The notes beneath the pieces were generated by a model that ran no database searches, had not been told where the DNA came from, and saw only the letters and a list, made by a program, of their open reading frames with translations. A program made the position numbers and the translations under genes. Below, piece after piece: positions 14,801-29,800 of a DNA stretch of 64,000 bases. Origin of the DNA: Cinclus cinclus (lineage: Eukaryota; Chordata; Aves; Passeriformes; Cinclidae); the NCBI RefSeq assembly GCF_963662255.1, contig NC_085046.1, positions 130,741,332-130,805,331 on the forward strand, given 5' to 3'. Each line of letters begins with the position of its first letter. Positions within the stretch are counted from its first letter, which is position 1.

Positions 14801-17800
14801 CTATTAATTGTGAAGTATAAAAATGCTTAGTCTTGTTGAAGTTTATCTTCTTAGTTTGATGTTGCATTATGGGACAGACTCTAACCACTGCCATATGCAT
14901 GCAGCTGCTGCTCAATGATCATATTTTTTTATTGAAATTCTACAGGGTTCTTTTTTTTTTTTTTTTGTAACCTCTGTGATATGCTAATTATTGATAGCAG
15001 AGAGCTGATCCGTTGTGGCTTTATTACTGATTACTTTAGTACTTTATTACTGATTCCTAACATTGGTTATAAGGTATGAAATTTAAATGTCTCATGTGAC
15101 AGGAAAACAACAAACTTTGTGAGATGTGGATTCAGCTGATGTGATGAGCAGTAGCTGGTGGGGTGAAATAGAGCAACCAGTAATGAGTATGGGAATATAA
15201 AAAGATGTCCTGATTCAAATCCTGTGGTATGCAAATTCTTCTGAGATTGATCAGGAGCTAACTGGAAGTATAAAAATCAAGGAGCTGTTTGATGAAGGGA
15301 GTAATGTATACATGCATGTTGTTTATTTTTGAGAATTTTGTATCCCATTCATTATTTCTATGTATGCTTAAGGTTTGCATGAACATTTATGAAAGTTTAT
15401 TCAATGAATGAACAAATTTGAGTACTAAGTGAAATAATTTAGCATCTCTTTGGGGATGTAGTACAGTGTTTATGAAAGAAATATTATATGGCATAAATGA
15501 CTGTTTATGGAAGACCTTGAAAAGGAGGATTACAAGGAAATTATCACAGAATAAATTATTTTTATGGGTTGCATTTGCCTGTTGCAGGACTAACAAATCA
15601 TAATTGAAATTGCTTTTTAAGCTCTGTTTGGTTGGTGAGACACTAAAACCTCTTCCTGGTTTGTTTGGGAATGATTTATAATTTTTTTTGTTTAAATGGG
15701 TTACATTACAAGATGTTTTATATATTTGTGCATCCTCTGTGTACTTTAAAGAGTATTTTTATAATTACTGACATACTAATGAAAAATAGTAATTGAAAAT
15801 GCCTTAAGATACAAACCATGAAATAACTACAAAAACTTTTAAATAAGCCTTAAATTGCTACTTTTTAAAAATTCAAGTGAGGAATCACGATCATGTTTCT
15901 TGCTAATTGTTTCAGCTTTTATTCAAAGTAAATGATGTACTGGATTTTGACCTCTAACAGTTTGGGTTCAGACCAGCATTTGAGTCATAAATTAAATGAG
16001 TTAAGTGGTCTCTTTCTTCTTCCCAGTGGATATTTTCCCGTGTTGTAGTTTCATCACAAATGGCAGTTTTGGTTTGAATATTCCTGTCTTAAAATAACAA
16101 GAATAATGCAGGTCACTGCTAAGTCATTGTTCTCAGTTGCCATATGTTTAATTTGACCTGCTTTGCATGATGTGAAATATCATAATTTATATGATTTCAA
16201 ATGTAGATATTTTCCATTTTAAATATGCTGGTATTTCCCAGCACTTAAAAAAAATCTGGTAATAAAGGCAGGTCACTTTTATTTTACATTTCCTCTGATT
16301 TTGCCACATCACTTCTTTAGTATGATGTGCCAAACACAAAGGAGTAGAATCTGGTTCTTCCTCTTCTTTCACAGCTGAAAAACTGGGGACAGTCCACACT
16401 TCATTTTGTAGCTCCAAGGCAGCCAAGAAATGTGGGGGTATTTTTATATTGTATTCACTTGATGAACAAATTTTGATTTCACAATCACATCTTCTTCTGA
16501 TGTTAATGCTCCTACTGTCACTCACAATGACTTAATTGAAATGTTCCTGTATTTTCACTTAACACTGCTTTATTTGCTGTGTGTGCATGCATGTTATTTT
16601 TGTGCTCTCTGCAAAGTCTAAGGAGAAGGTGGCAGTACTACATGTCTGATGGAAGTCTACCTAGGCAAAAAGTTTAAATCAGATTCAATTTAAAATCACA
16701 TGGAGCATGGTAATACTACAGTTCCTCTTTTAAAACTGTTCATTTGTATTACGACTTTTTATTACAGTTGGGTTTTTTTAAGAAAATGCTACAATAATTT
16801 GATTGCTGCTTTTAGTGTATTTTGTGCTGTAGCTGGTTTATACTCTTACTGTATTCTTATTTTCATAATGACATGGGGACTATAATTCTGAATATGGTTT
16901 CTGGTTGAGTAAAAATCAAATGGACCCCCCTCACAGATGAAACAATTACACTTCAGAAAAATTCTGGGCAGATGGGAAAACAGTGATGAAAAATCCTTGT
17001 TGCATTTCTTTTCAGACAGCTCCTGGAAGGTAATTTTCTCTCTGTAGAGACTTTGCCTTCTAAACTGTGGTTTAGGATGCACCGTCCTGCTCCTCTCAGT
17101 CCTCTATTGCCAGCACTTGTCCCTCCCTGGCAGGGGAGAGGATGCAGAGCCAGTCCTGTCCCATGGGGCAACATTGTCCCACCCTCATTTGCTGTTTCTC
17201 CCTGGTTAAGTTTTTAAGCATCTGGTTGAACTCTGCATTTTGCAAGATTTCAGTGTTGGGCCTTTTTGGTTTCTAACGTGACTCGATCAGGAAACAAAAA
17301 GCAGCTTTGAATCTTTTTGTTCCCAACATTTTAAATTGCTGAATATTATCTCTGCGTGGTCTGTTGCTTGTGGGGCAGAAAAGATGGAGAAAAATATGGC
17401 TAAATGCTTTGTATTTTCTCCCTCGTGTGAAGCTCCTGCCACATTTCCATCTGCATCAAGCATGTCCTGTTGTTCTGTCATCATGGTGTTTATGAGTGAG
17501 AAGTTGCAAAAATGCTCAATGAATAAAAAGCAGATATTTAAAATTTGACCAAGTAAGAAATTGGAAGGTTTAGTTTGGTTTTTATTCTATGAAAATATGC
17601 ATCTCCAGAACACATCAAAAAAAGTAAAAATCACTGATAGGTGAGTCAAGAAATAGGTTTCCAAGGAAAAGAAATGTGTATTTTCAGAATAAACCTCAAA
17701 TATCAGAAATATCAGAAATAAATGTCCTTCCTCGTTACTGCAATCAGTGTTACAGCTGTTCATGAAAATAAGTCTTAATTCAGAATATGAAGGTGCAGTT

Positions 17801-20800
17801 TGGATTTTTTTAAGTTCTTCATAGTTTGGTTAACATTTGTTTGCACTCATCTACCCCAAAGAAAACTGTTTTCATTTCATATGTTCCTTAATTTCTGTTT
17901 CTGATCAACATGCAGTGAGCAAAAAAATCTTAAAATATTAATAGTTACTTTGCAAGAACTAACCAGTTTTGCAGATTCAAAAGTAATTAGCTGTCTAAAT
18001 CAGCATATGAATTTTTGGATTTGCTTCCTTCCTGTGTTCCAGCAATCTAAGAAATACCCACAGCAGGGAAAAGTAAAGCATCCTATTTCTCTGTTGTCCA
18101 GTCCCATAGATATTTTATCATGTGAACATAAAGAATAATTTTATTTCCAAAGGTGCCAATTCTCAAAAGAGCTACAACACTGTTTTTGGAATGTAAACAA
18201 ACAATTTAAATAGGTAAAGAAGCACAGGAAAGTAGCTAAAATTCTGATTAAGTAATTTATCTTTCATATTCCTGACCCAATGTATTCTTAATATCGTGTC
18301 ATGATTCTTTGATAATTAGCTAATCTTAGTTGGGCTTTACTGCTGCATAAGTATTTTATCTCCACAAGTGTTAAGTTGGATTTAAGTTCTATAAATAAAT
18401 ACTATACTAAATAGTTACTGCAACACTAAATAATGCTGGTAAATTTACCTATCCATGGAATTCCATGCATTTGCAGCTGAGCATTTTAAGTACTTACTAT
18501 ATTTGTGCATAATTTTAAAGTAAAACACATTGCATTGTGAAAAATCTGGTCCTAAGAGCTTAAGGTATTTGCTTGGAAAGCCATTGTTCAAATCTGAGCT
18601 TATGTTAGAATTTAAAATATCTTTAAAATGTTAATAGAAGTGGGTTTATGATGCTTTATAAAAACTAATGACTTTCTGACAAAAATATTAAGTTGATCTT
18701 AGTCCATCTTTCATTAAATTTTATTTTAAAAATAAAGTCAGCATTTGGCTGAGGATGTGGTTGTAATTCTCTTGAATCAAGTCTAAACTTTTAAACTGAA
18801 ACACTTGAGAGCCAGACTTCAAAGGGAGTGGGAATAAGGAACATTAAGGATAGTTTTTGGCTAAATTAGAAAGTTTATTTGTACTTCTGTGGTGTCTTAG
18901 CAGCTTATAGAATTGTGATGTAGTGTTAGTTTATCTCAAGAGACTGAAAGATAATGCTTGGAAATTCATGGTGTTAGGAGCACAGCTATGAAAAAAAAAA
19001 TCATGGCCTTGGCATTTAAATGTATATTTAATATGTTGTAATGGATGCTAGTAAAGGGCTCCAGGCTGAGCTTATAATACTTGGAGATTATTTTTTAATT
19101 ATGATTTTAAAGTGAGAAGGGCAAAGGAAATAAAGCTTACAAAGACTAGGGGTTCATACATAGAAGTATCTTGATGATTGCAGTTGGTTTCCTTAAAATC
19201 AAGTGGAAAAAACCAAATCATTCTCTTGACCAGAGTTTCTTCTCATTCTTATAGCTTTAATAATGATAATGTACTCTGTTTAGCTATTTCAATAATTAAA
19301 GATACCTGGCATATTTTGGTTTTATTTTCTGTAAATAGGCTTTGGGTTTGTGGTTCAAATATTTGTAAGTTGAACGTATAGTTTGATAAAAGCATGGGTT
19401 GCAATCTTGTCTGTTATGGACTCCTTTGGGAAAAATACAGACACTGGCATTAGCATTTAAAATAACACATGATGTTGTCTGTGTCAGAAAATGTGTGTGG
19501 AGCATCTTCAATTCCTGCTGTAAAGCTGCAAAATCCTGGAAGTGCTGAATTACTACTTTGTTGTCTTCCTTCTGCAGCTCAGAGAGTGAATCTGGCTCCC
19601 AAAGCGCGTGTGATCAGCTTGTGACCCCCATGGCATTAGCAGCTTGTACCAGGGTCGACTCCTGTTTCACTCCTTGGTTTGTGCCATCACTAAGTGTGTT
19701 GATCCAGTTTACCTGCTTAGAAGTCCACCTATGCCATCATCTTGATCAACTCGGCACAGGTATGTCTTGCTTTATGTAGAATAATAAAAACATAGAGTTC
19801 ACAGATGCTGTTTAACCATTCTGCTCTGCATAGTCCCCATTTCCTCATTCAAACCCGCATTCTTGAAACAAGGCATCATAAACAGGCACCAGTGGCACAG
19901 GCTCAGGGTGAAACTGATGTCTTGTGTGCCCTGAGCCTGTCCACAGGGCCAGCAGGAAGGTTGGAAGAGCAGCCCCTTCCTGCCCCCAGCATGGGTAACT
20001 GTAGAAGCTGCCTGTTTTCCATAGCCTGATTAGGGACAGCAGGTGCCACTTCACTTTTGAGCCATCTTAGTGAATGAATTTGATCTTTTACATTTTCCAG
20101 TGTATTAACAGTACTGTTAAAATACTTGAAGATTTTGCAACCTGCTTAGTAAAAATTCCTTGGAAGAGCTCTGAGAACTGCAGATTTAAGTTATTTCAGT
20201 TATGATTACTTTTAGGGCTACATCTGGTTTTGTTCAGTGCTCTCTGTCACTGCATTAATGGCAAATACATTCCAAGAGATCTTTAGATTATTGCCTGATT
20301 TTCAGATGCCAGGAATGCTTTCTATGGAAGATGGGCAAACTTCTTGGATAATTTTGACAGGGACAGCTTTCTTTGTGTGTAGTTTTTGTGTTTCTGCAAG
20401 TATTATAATATATTCATTATCAAATCATACCAAGACTGACATTCAATGACTAGCAAATAATTTTGTCTCTGTCAGCTACCTCTATCAGTACATAATCTTC
20501 CTCACTATTACAGTCCAATTCCAGATGCGCAGTCTTTAAAGTTACATATACTGGAAAAGGCAAAAATCAGATAAAATCAAACACAGCTGTTTTATTTCTC
20601 AACAATGACTGAGTTTATGCTGTTGTTACTGTTGTTATAGCATCTAAAGGCCTTAAGTTTTGAGGCTCCCTTGTGCTGTGTTATGCACAAAGGGAGCACA
20701 GAACTTGTTGTATCCTGTAAACTGTATATTACAGTTTGTAGAATAACAGGGCTTGATCCTGGATAGGGATGAGTGTTTTGGTTCCAAATCTGTAGAGCAC

Positions 20801-23800
20801 TAGAGCATATGCTAATTTTAAGCCTGCGAGTAGTTCCAGCAACATAAATAATAACATCAATGGAAATATTCACATGCTTAATGTTACACAAGGGGTGTAC
20901 GTGCCTTGCAGTGTCTGCTGCCTCAGTGCTCAGCACTTTGCATGACTGAGACTTCAATGAATGCGATAAAATCTTTTTTGTGATACATTTCTCATGCTTT
21001 AGTCTCAGGATACTGCTTTGTTTCATTTCTAGTATTATAGGGTAGTATGTCGCATTTCAGTGGGTTTGTGGTCTTCAACTGTTCATAATTGCAGCAAAGA
21101 CAATGTCCAGTGTGGAGCCTGTTGGCCTGCACAGTCACATGTCAGCAAATACTGTATTGCTAATTTTTATTGTGTTTGTAATGTGCTGTGTGTGGAATGT
21201 CATATGCTCCTACTGCAGCAGAAGTTCTCACAGAAATATGGTACCTCTCCCAAATAGGTGGCAATCTGAAGCATTGAGCAGTGTGTAGATAAAGCAGTAT
21301 TGCTGGCTGGTTTATTTACCACAAAAAGAATTTGGTTTGCAGATACTTTTTGTTTGCAGCTGCTATTAATTATCATGCTGTTTTACATCTAACAAACAGT
21401 GTGAACAGGATTCATTTCAGATTTCAGAAATGTCAACTCTTTGATAAATTTACTTGTTTTCATCTTATATACAAGTAAAAACACAATTTACAGAAACATA
21501 AGGAATTCAGCAATGGTGATATTCTAGTCTTTGTTCTTTTGCTTTTCAGCACCACCAAAGTTTCTTCAGCCATTTTTATCTGACAAGAACATGCCATCTG
21601 AGCTAGAATACATTATAATTTCCTTTGATGAGCCTCACGTATACCTTCGTCAGTGGAACGATGAGTCAGTGTTCCAGGAGATCCAGTTTTCAACTCAAGC
21701 TGACTGTAAACTTCTGGAGTGTCGAAATGTGACCATGCAGAGTGTTGTGAAACCTTTCAAAATCTGGGGGCAGATTGCTGTTTCCAGCAGCACAGCAGGA
21801 AGGCTGTTCGACTGCACAATAATGGTTGACCCTATTTTCATCAGCTTTGGCCAATATGCACTTCATTCTCTAAATACAGCAATTCAAGCTTGGCAACAGG
21901 TATGCAAACACAATAATGAGAAAAAATGTAGCTACTGTGATTAATTTAATAGCAAATTAGAATATCAACTGCTTACATTAAAAATATTTCAAAATGTAAA
22001 AGCCCTAACTTATACTGATTTTTTTTTTCCTAACAAACATTAATTCTGTGATAGCAATGAAAATTAGGGAAAAAGTGTGTGAAGGTAAATGTAGCCAGAA
22101 CAGCCTGAGTTTCAGTGAAATGACATGGACTTATATCAGAATAATCAAAGCCCTGGTCTTGAAATGCAAAATATTCCATTAATTTATGAAAAGGTGAGTG
22201 CTGTGTGATACATCAGCTCAGCTCAGTCTGAGCAGCAGCACATATTGTTTCCAGCTACTGCTTCCATCTTTATTGAAGTTCAACACTAGTTTCATGTTAC
22301 ATTCTGTGCAAGCAGCATTAATGGCTGAAGCCAGTCCCAGTATAAGAAAGTTGCTTCTGCAATGACCCCTCAAAGGCCTGTAATTCCCTTACTCCACTGT
22401 AGCCTTGAAATCAAATCATTCCCTTCATCTGCCTGAAGACCTATGTGGAGCCTGGGAATTAATTACCTATCATGGCACTACAATAACAAAGCCCCCAAAA
22501 AAGGATAAAACATCTGTTTTATATAAAAAAAATCTTTTTTAAGGGCATTCCATGGTTTTCTTGTTGCAAAAGGACATTCATAAAACAAGATCTAGTGTGA
22601 TTTAAATCTTCACAGCTGGCTCAAATATCAATGTGAACAAAAATCTTTGTAGCTCCAATTTCTGGTTTTTGTCATATTTTGAACAATGCTTTTAATAAAA
22701 AACAAACATAGAAAGTATAAGAGAGTCCTTGGTAGGCTGTTTAAACCCAAAATATTTCTGACTTAGTACCAGTCCCTCATCTAAGACACGTGTGGGAACT
22801 ACTGCAAAATGGCCTTCAAAAAGGTCAGTTTCCTCTTAGGATGGGGAAAAAAAGATCTCTCAGACACAGCTATACATATAAATAAAATATGGTGCATAAA
22901 TATTTAAATGTTTTAGACCACATCAGAGTGTGAATGACTGACTGACTACTCTGTGCCTTGAAGGAATATTCTGAGTTGAAAAAAATGGAATTGTATATTT
23001 GATTAAGTAGAGCCATATGTCGCATGGTATACTGCTGACAGGTACGTTCTATGAATAGTTGGTACTGATTTATACATGGATTTGGCAATGTTAACATAAG
23101 CCACAGGAGGATATAATTCTGTAATTGTTACTGTAATTTTCTCGTTTCCTCTCATGTCAGGGGTACTTGCCACCATGTTCTGATGTGGTGGGTATCTAGT
23201 CCAGAGTATTTGAGATTAAAAACTTGCATCGCTTTGAAATTAGGGAACAGTTAGCATGCAAGTGGGTTCAAAATGGCTTGTTAAATTAATTGTTGCCAAG
23301 ATGTTTTTTTATGTGACTTTACCTCCAGTTTGAGGGGGTTGGCTTGCCCTGAATGGGGAGGGAATACATTTCCCAGTAATAAGCACTGTTTGATGTTTGG
23401 TGTTCACACAAAATGCAATATAAATGCTACAACTAGAAACATGAATTTAATAACCGGGAAGGGTTATTTGAATTCTCCACATATTTTTTACTGGATTAAA
23501 ATCCACAACAAGTGATGTTGGAGGAAATAGACAGACAGATGAAGCATGAAACAATTTGGCCATGCACCTTTAGGTCAGGAGTTCAGAATTAGCAAAAGCC
23601 TCTGTCAGTGTCTTTGTTTCCTAGATATGGACTGATATTTGTTGTAGTTATTTTTTGGCTGTTTTTTATTGGGGTGTTTTATTTTTATTTAAGTAATGGT
23701 GAATATTCTGAAAGTACATTAAGCCTAAAAAATACCAGGCTTTATACTTTTTTTTTTCAGTCACATGCTGAAAATCTGAGAGGATTAGCACTTTTTAAAA

Positions 23801-26800
23801 ACAGTTTCCCCTTTTGACACATTTCAGTGTCTAGTCTGAAATCCCTGTTTAACGACAAGCAGTAACTGGCTAATGGACATCTAAATACAAAGCTAGAGTA
23901 ATGGGTTTAATAATTAATGACCTGGGCAAGAAACTTCAATATTTTTATTAATCTAGTTTTATTATTTAATAATAATAGCACAGAGACTATCAAGTGAGAT
24001 AGAAAATGCTTGTCTCCTGTGAATATACATTGATGGAGTGGTGGAGTGTGTGGTATTTTTTTCCCTTTATTTGGGCATTTAAGCCTTCATGAATTATTTT
24101 ACAACCTTAGTGCTTTGAGATACAAAGTGTTATTCCTGGGAAAAAGCTTTTCCTTTGTGGTCTCGCATTGCAACAGTTTTCCCAAACTCCTCAGAAGTTA
24201 GAAAAGCTCCTGTTTGAAACCTGTTTTAGACCACTAGAATTTGTTTTCCTCAAGGTCTGCATGGTGCTTAACCTTTCTGTTGGCAGTTGCATAAGTTTTC
24301 TTAATGAGCAGGGATCAGTCAAAATGACATTTGTGGGCACAGTAGTTTCCCCATCTTTCTACAGTAAGTACAAAAACAAAAAGGGAAAAAGATACAGAAG
24401 GTTTTAGCTGATAATGCCAGGACATTGCTATGAGAGTGAAGTTTAAAGAATCCTAAGGAAAATGTTCTTTTCTCTTAGAGGGGCTTTAAGGGGGGTAAAA
24501 TGTTCTTTTCTCTTAGAGGGGCTTTAAGGGGGGTAAATTGATGAAGACTTTCTGTGAAAAAATACATTGCTAGGTGATTGTGTGTGTGTGTGTGTGCGTG
24601 TGTGTGTGTACATGAGAGGGAGAGAAAAGGCTTGCATAAGTCTTCGGTAGCTTGTGAAGCACAAAGAAAATAACTTAGTGCACATAAAGAGGCCTAGGTT
24701 TTTATGGTGTGGGTTTTTTCAAGATCCAGAAATGCTTTGAAATAGCTGTGAGCTAAGACACAAGCAAAAAGTCCTGAGACAGGGAAAGCCTGGTGACTAG
24801 TATTATGTGGGATGTTTTTCTCCCTGTCTGAATAGAATTTGCAAAATATTTGAAAGACCGATAAAGGACAGACACTTTCCAGGCCTCTCTGAGAAAAAAG
24901 AACAGCTGAAAAATGATCTAAAGAGGGGCAGGAAATTGTCCCCCAGGAATTGACCCTAATCTGTATTTGATTCAGGCTGTTAATCTTTTGCTGATTCTTT
25001 TGATTTGCTGTTTTAATTCAGAAAGGGATTTTTTTCTAATCCACACTTAGGTGCTTTCAGCTCCTGGAGTTATTCAGCCCTTCAGCATCATTGCCACACA
25101 AATGGCCTGGTTCTGTTTGGTTTTATTGTGCCTGGTTTCTCTATTATCAATCAAGATTTCTTCACTCCATCCTTTTGCTGACTTTTTTTTTTTCTCCTTT
25201 TCTGCTTACTCTAGAAGCTTCTACTGTCAGACTTCAGCAGCAATGTTGGGTCCAGTTCCCTGTGATGAGTACAGGATGTTGCTGCAGATCCCCAAGGGCA
25301 AAGAAGCATGGGTGTCCAGTGCATAGTTGCCACTATGAGCTGGAGCGTCCTCAAACTTCCTTGATGTTCCTTCAGTCATCTGTTGTTATCAAGACTGGAG
25401 GCATCAGTAGCTTTCTCTTAAGCCTGGCAGCACAGAACAATGCCCTGTTCTGCAAATCTTGGTGTTTCCTTGGTTAAAACTTTGGGACTATTATAAAAAT
25501 GGAGCCTGAAATACCTCTTTCACTTAACTTTGAGAACTGTTGTTGTTAAAAGCATTGGATTCTAGTAGCAAATCTAGCTTTCAAGACTAATGATTAATGG
25601 CAGTCATTCATCAGCACCAAAATGTGTGCAACTGTACTAATAATTCCTGATAGGATAATATTCCCCAAGCAGAATTTAGAAGTTCTATGTGTGCCAAAAA
25701 CTCGCTGGTTTTCTTTGACCTCTGGGAAATGCAAAAACCTACATTTTGTGTTTACTTAATTGAAACTAAGTTAGCTGGTAAGGTAAAAAGAAGGAAGTTC
25801 ATCGTGTTATGGCATTGTTCTTTCAATCTCTGTGTAATCAGCAAGAAAAATGTATTGGAGTGAAAAGAAAAGCTTTTCTTAAATTCTCCTGGGGTTGTGT
25901 ATAGGTTTGACACTAACAGCATGCTGAGGTCTGTGGATAGTAAATCCTCCCTTTTGAAAACAGCATTTTGCAAAGCCGAAATGGGAAAATATATACATTA
26001 GTGGTGGACTTATGGGTATGTGGGTATGGCAGCTTGACAGTAAAGAGTCATAGATCCTCCACTAGAAAGTGCCAAAATAAACTCTGCACTCTGAAGGGGC
26101 ACTGTAAATGTCAGCCTTTAGCACACTCAGATCTGCTACTGAATGTGATACAGACATACTGCTCTGTAATGAGTTTTGCTGCTTGGAAGAAGTGCAGTTT
26201 TGGTTATGCTCACCTGACTCCTGTTTCACAAAGGATATCTGATCTTATCCAGAAGAAGTAATGAGATTTGGGAAGAAGTTTTAATCTAAATATTATCATG
26301 CTAAAATATTCCTAAGGTGAATAGTATTTGCACAAACACTCTCAGGCAATCATTCTGATACTCAGTTACAGAAGGAATCACAACCTGCCTTGATGAAGGG
26401 CAAAGAGGCAACAGACACAAACTGAAACAGAGGAAGTTTCATCTGAGCATCATGAAGAGCATCTTTATTGTGAGGGTGACCAGTCACTGGAACAGATTGC
26501 CCAGACAGGTTGTGGAGTCTCCTTCTTTGGAGATATTTAAAAGCTGCCTGTATGGGAGCCTGTGCAGCTTGTTCCAGGTGAACCTGCTTTAGCAGGAGCA
26601 TTGGACTAGGTGACCCCCAGTGGTCCCTTCTAGACCCAGACATCCTTTAATTCTTCCTGTAGATTCACCTTAGGTTCTTCTGGTGAACATGCACTCAAGG
26701 ATGCTGAACTGGACATACCTCTTCACTTCTGGACATACCAGACTTCACTTCTCAGAAAAATTTCCATGTGCATCACCCAGTAATGTGCTACAAGCAATGT

Positions 26801-29800
26801 ACTGGTACAAACTGGTTTTCAGAGATAACTAAGGCTGCATAGGGCTCTGTGAGGAAATATTTCTCTCCCTCTTGTTTGGTCTCTGAATTTCTGCTGGCTT
26901 CCAGGCATATTCCATGTTATCAAAGAGATAAGGGATCCATATGATTAGAGGCAGGTATGGTGCTAGCTTTGTAATGTCTGTTTGATAGGTCCACTGAGAG
27001 AGCAAGGAGGGGAAGCAGAATCAGCTCTCACAATGGAGCTTCCATAAGTTAGAGAAAACATCGTGGTAGGAAAGGATGAGAAACGAGTAGCTGAGCTATG
27101 TTGTGAAGAGGGAAACCAACCAACAGAAAAATATTGTCATAACAATGTGCTAGGAAGGATGGGTCAGTAAGAGGTAACAAAACCCACAAGAAGATGAATA
27201 TTTTGTGTTAGAACCATTGAATTGCATAAAGACTATCCAAATGTTGGTTTTTATGAGTAATTGTTGCAGTTGCTAGATAGTTGTTTGTAAGTAGAAGGTG
27301 CCAGCCCACTAATGACTAGGGCAGAAATATATGAGAGATGATCTCCAAATCAAATTGGCAGTCACACTTTGACTTCTCCCGTGCAGGGGATTATAGTTTG
27401 TGCCTTCGGGGATGGAAGACCTGTAGCTGTGGCTATTTTATGACTATCATATAGTCTCATTGTGTCAACAGAGTCACAAGCAGCCAGACAAAAAGCAGAA
27501 AGAGAGGGATGAATAGATGCTGGAGAAAATACTTTAAAAACCCATTATTTTTCTTTTTTTTTCCCTATTAAATGGCATGATGCATTTTCAAACTAGCCTC
27601 ATGGAACTGTGAAAATACTCTACTCATGTCTCCTTTTTTATTCTGTAGTTGTCTTTTCAAGATATGGTATCAGGAAAGAGGGAGTCTTCAGCTGTCCACA
27701 GCAATATTTCAAAGTAGAAGCAGAAGCTGGGGAAGTGGAACTGTAAATCTTTTGGCCTGAGAGTTCAGTTGTCAAACACTGGGAAACCTCTTCATACCTC
27801 TCTGTCCAGCCTGTTGCAGCTTGTCTGCCCTATGTAACATCATTTCCCACAGAATTTAGTGGTGTTGAAATTTCTTATCCAAATTAGAAAATGTAGTTTT
27901 ATTATAGTTTTAAATCTTGAAGATTTGCATTACAGGAACATAAAGCAAAATATTTTAAGTCTTAGGATATATTTTGTTAACCCAGAAACTAGATTTTGCA
28001 GAGATTGCTATGAGGCCAAAGCTGAGGGAAGAGATCTTGCATTTATGTGTTGTAACAGTCGCCACTGGGCAGGCAGCTGCCAAATGTTCTGCAACTGACA
28101 TTGATTCGTGCTGGCTTTCATATCCCTTTCCTTTCAGAACCGATGCCCTGAGGCAGAGGAGTTTGTCTTCAGCCATTTCGTGATCTGTAATGATACCCAA
28201 GAGACACTGAGGTTTGGCCAGGTGGATACTGATGAGAATATTTTGCTGGCTACTCTCCACAGTCACCAGTACAGCTGGCGCTCGCACAAGTCCCCACAGG
28301 TATGTCAGGAACAGCCCTTCCAGGACAGCATTTGCTAAAGCTGATGGTGGCTTTAGGCACTGTTTCTTTGGTTTTCTCTGTGGTCTCAACTATCTCTAAA
28401 ACTCCAGTTCCTTCAAGAGTCACACACTGGGGTTGCAACACAGAGAAAAGGTAAACAAAGTGTGAGGAAAGCCAGAAGTCTTTAGAAGTTACTCAAGGGT
28501 AAAACTGGATGTGCACCTTTTGTAAACCGAAGCAGTTGTGTGAAGCTTCTGAAAAAAGGAAAGACAGCTTGCCAGGTTTCTATAACTGAGTGATCTGTGT
28601 TTTCTGAGATGTACATTAGAGGTTCGGGGAATTTTTTTAACCAATTGTTTTTACCAGAAACATCTGTTCACTGAAATTGTTTGCAGAGCAGGGTCAAACT
28701 GGACAAAGCTCTCGACTTAGTGCTTGCCTTAGAAAAGATTTTAAGTTATCAGAAACACCCCACTGATACAGTTTAAGTAATACAGTTTCTGGGTTATCGG
28801 ATTTTTTTGTTCTAAGGATAAACACTGAAATCAAATACTTTTAAACTATCAACAGGAAGTATTTCAATGAAACTACAGAATCATTTTAAGTTGGAAAGAC
28901 CTTTAAAATCATTGAGTCCAACCCAGTGCTGCCAAGTCTTCCACTAAACCATGGCCCTAAGTGCCACATCCACACATCTTTTGAAGACTTTCAGGGATGG
29001 TGACTCAGCCATTCCCTGGGCAGCCTGTTCCAATGTTTGACAACCCTTACCATGAAGCAACTTTTCCTAATATCCAATCTAAACCTTCCTGGCACAACTT
29101 GAGGCCATTTCCTCTTGTGCTATTACTTGTTACTTGGGAGAGGAGACCAGCACTTGGGTGGTGGTTATAAATAGACTTCTCATCTTAATTCAAGACAGGA
29201 CAAGAACTTAAATCTAATTTTAAAAGTGTTTATGAAACAGCAAGCACATTTCTTCTCTTTTCTCAATATATACCCAGCTCCTGCTGAGTAGGAAACTGCA
29301 GAACTGTGCCACTTCATTTGCTGAGCAGTAGCCCTGCCCTGAAAAATTACTAAAATTTTGACAGATCCTAGGAGGGTGTGTACTGAATGGGAGTTCCTAA
29401 CTCCTCTAGAGCCCTAGGAAATATCAGTCTTAGCATGTGAGAAAGAAGACAAGTTTTGAATGGTAATTCTAAACAGGAGTTGTGCCCACTTTCACTGCTG
29501 ACAAGTTTCAAGTTACACTGGGAGGCAGAGATGGCAAATTTACTGTGGTTTTCATTCACATGTCAGCTGATGGATATGTAGAACTACTGAATTTTACATA
29601 AATGTGGTAATCAGTGCAGAGCAAAATCTGCCAGAGTAAACAATTACAGTTGACACTGAAGTCAGGGCATAAGTTAAGAGGAAGCCAAGTTAATAAAGGA
29701 CCATCTTAGCACAGAAACAGAGGAGCTGTTATAAAACATGTGTGCTGGCGTAAAAGTGACAGAGAGAGGCCTTTGGAGACTTTGAGACTCTGTATGTCCC

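Larger units (their letters stand above)
21900..28137. other. Intron 3 (6.2 kb)
   Basis: GTATGC...TTCCTTTCAG. Contains a perfect 38-bp tandem duplication (24459), a GT microsatellite (24579), a CR1 fragment (26385) and a small imperfect tandem repeat (26711). Open frames such as 25091-25477 (128 codons, + strand) have no recognisable homology. No further gene seen. Confidence 0.85.

Noticed and set aside
20592..21026. 144-codon open frame on the - strand
   Set aside because: No recognisable domain, no splice or promoter context, and intronic; probably chance.
25051..25477. Two overlapping open frames of 91 and 128 codons on the + strand
   Set aside because: No recognisable protein, biased T-rich composition, and intronic.
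27955..28389. 144-codon open frame on the - strand
   Set aside because: It overlaps the conserved + strand exon 28138-28299 in antisense; it is a shadow of coding composition with no homology.
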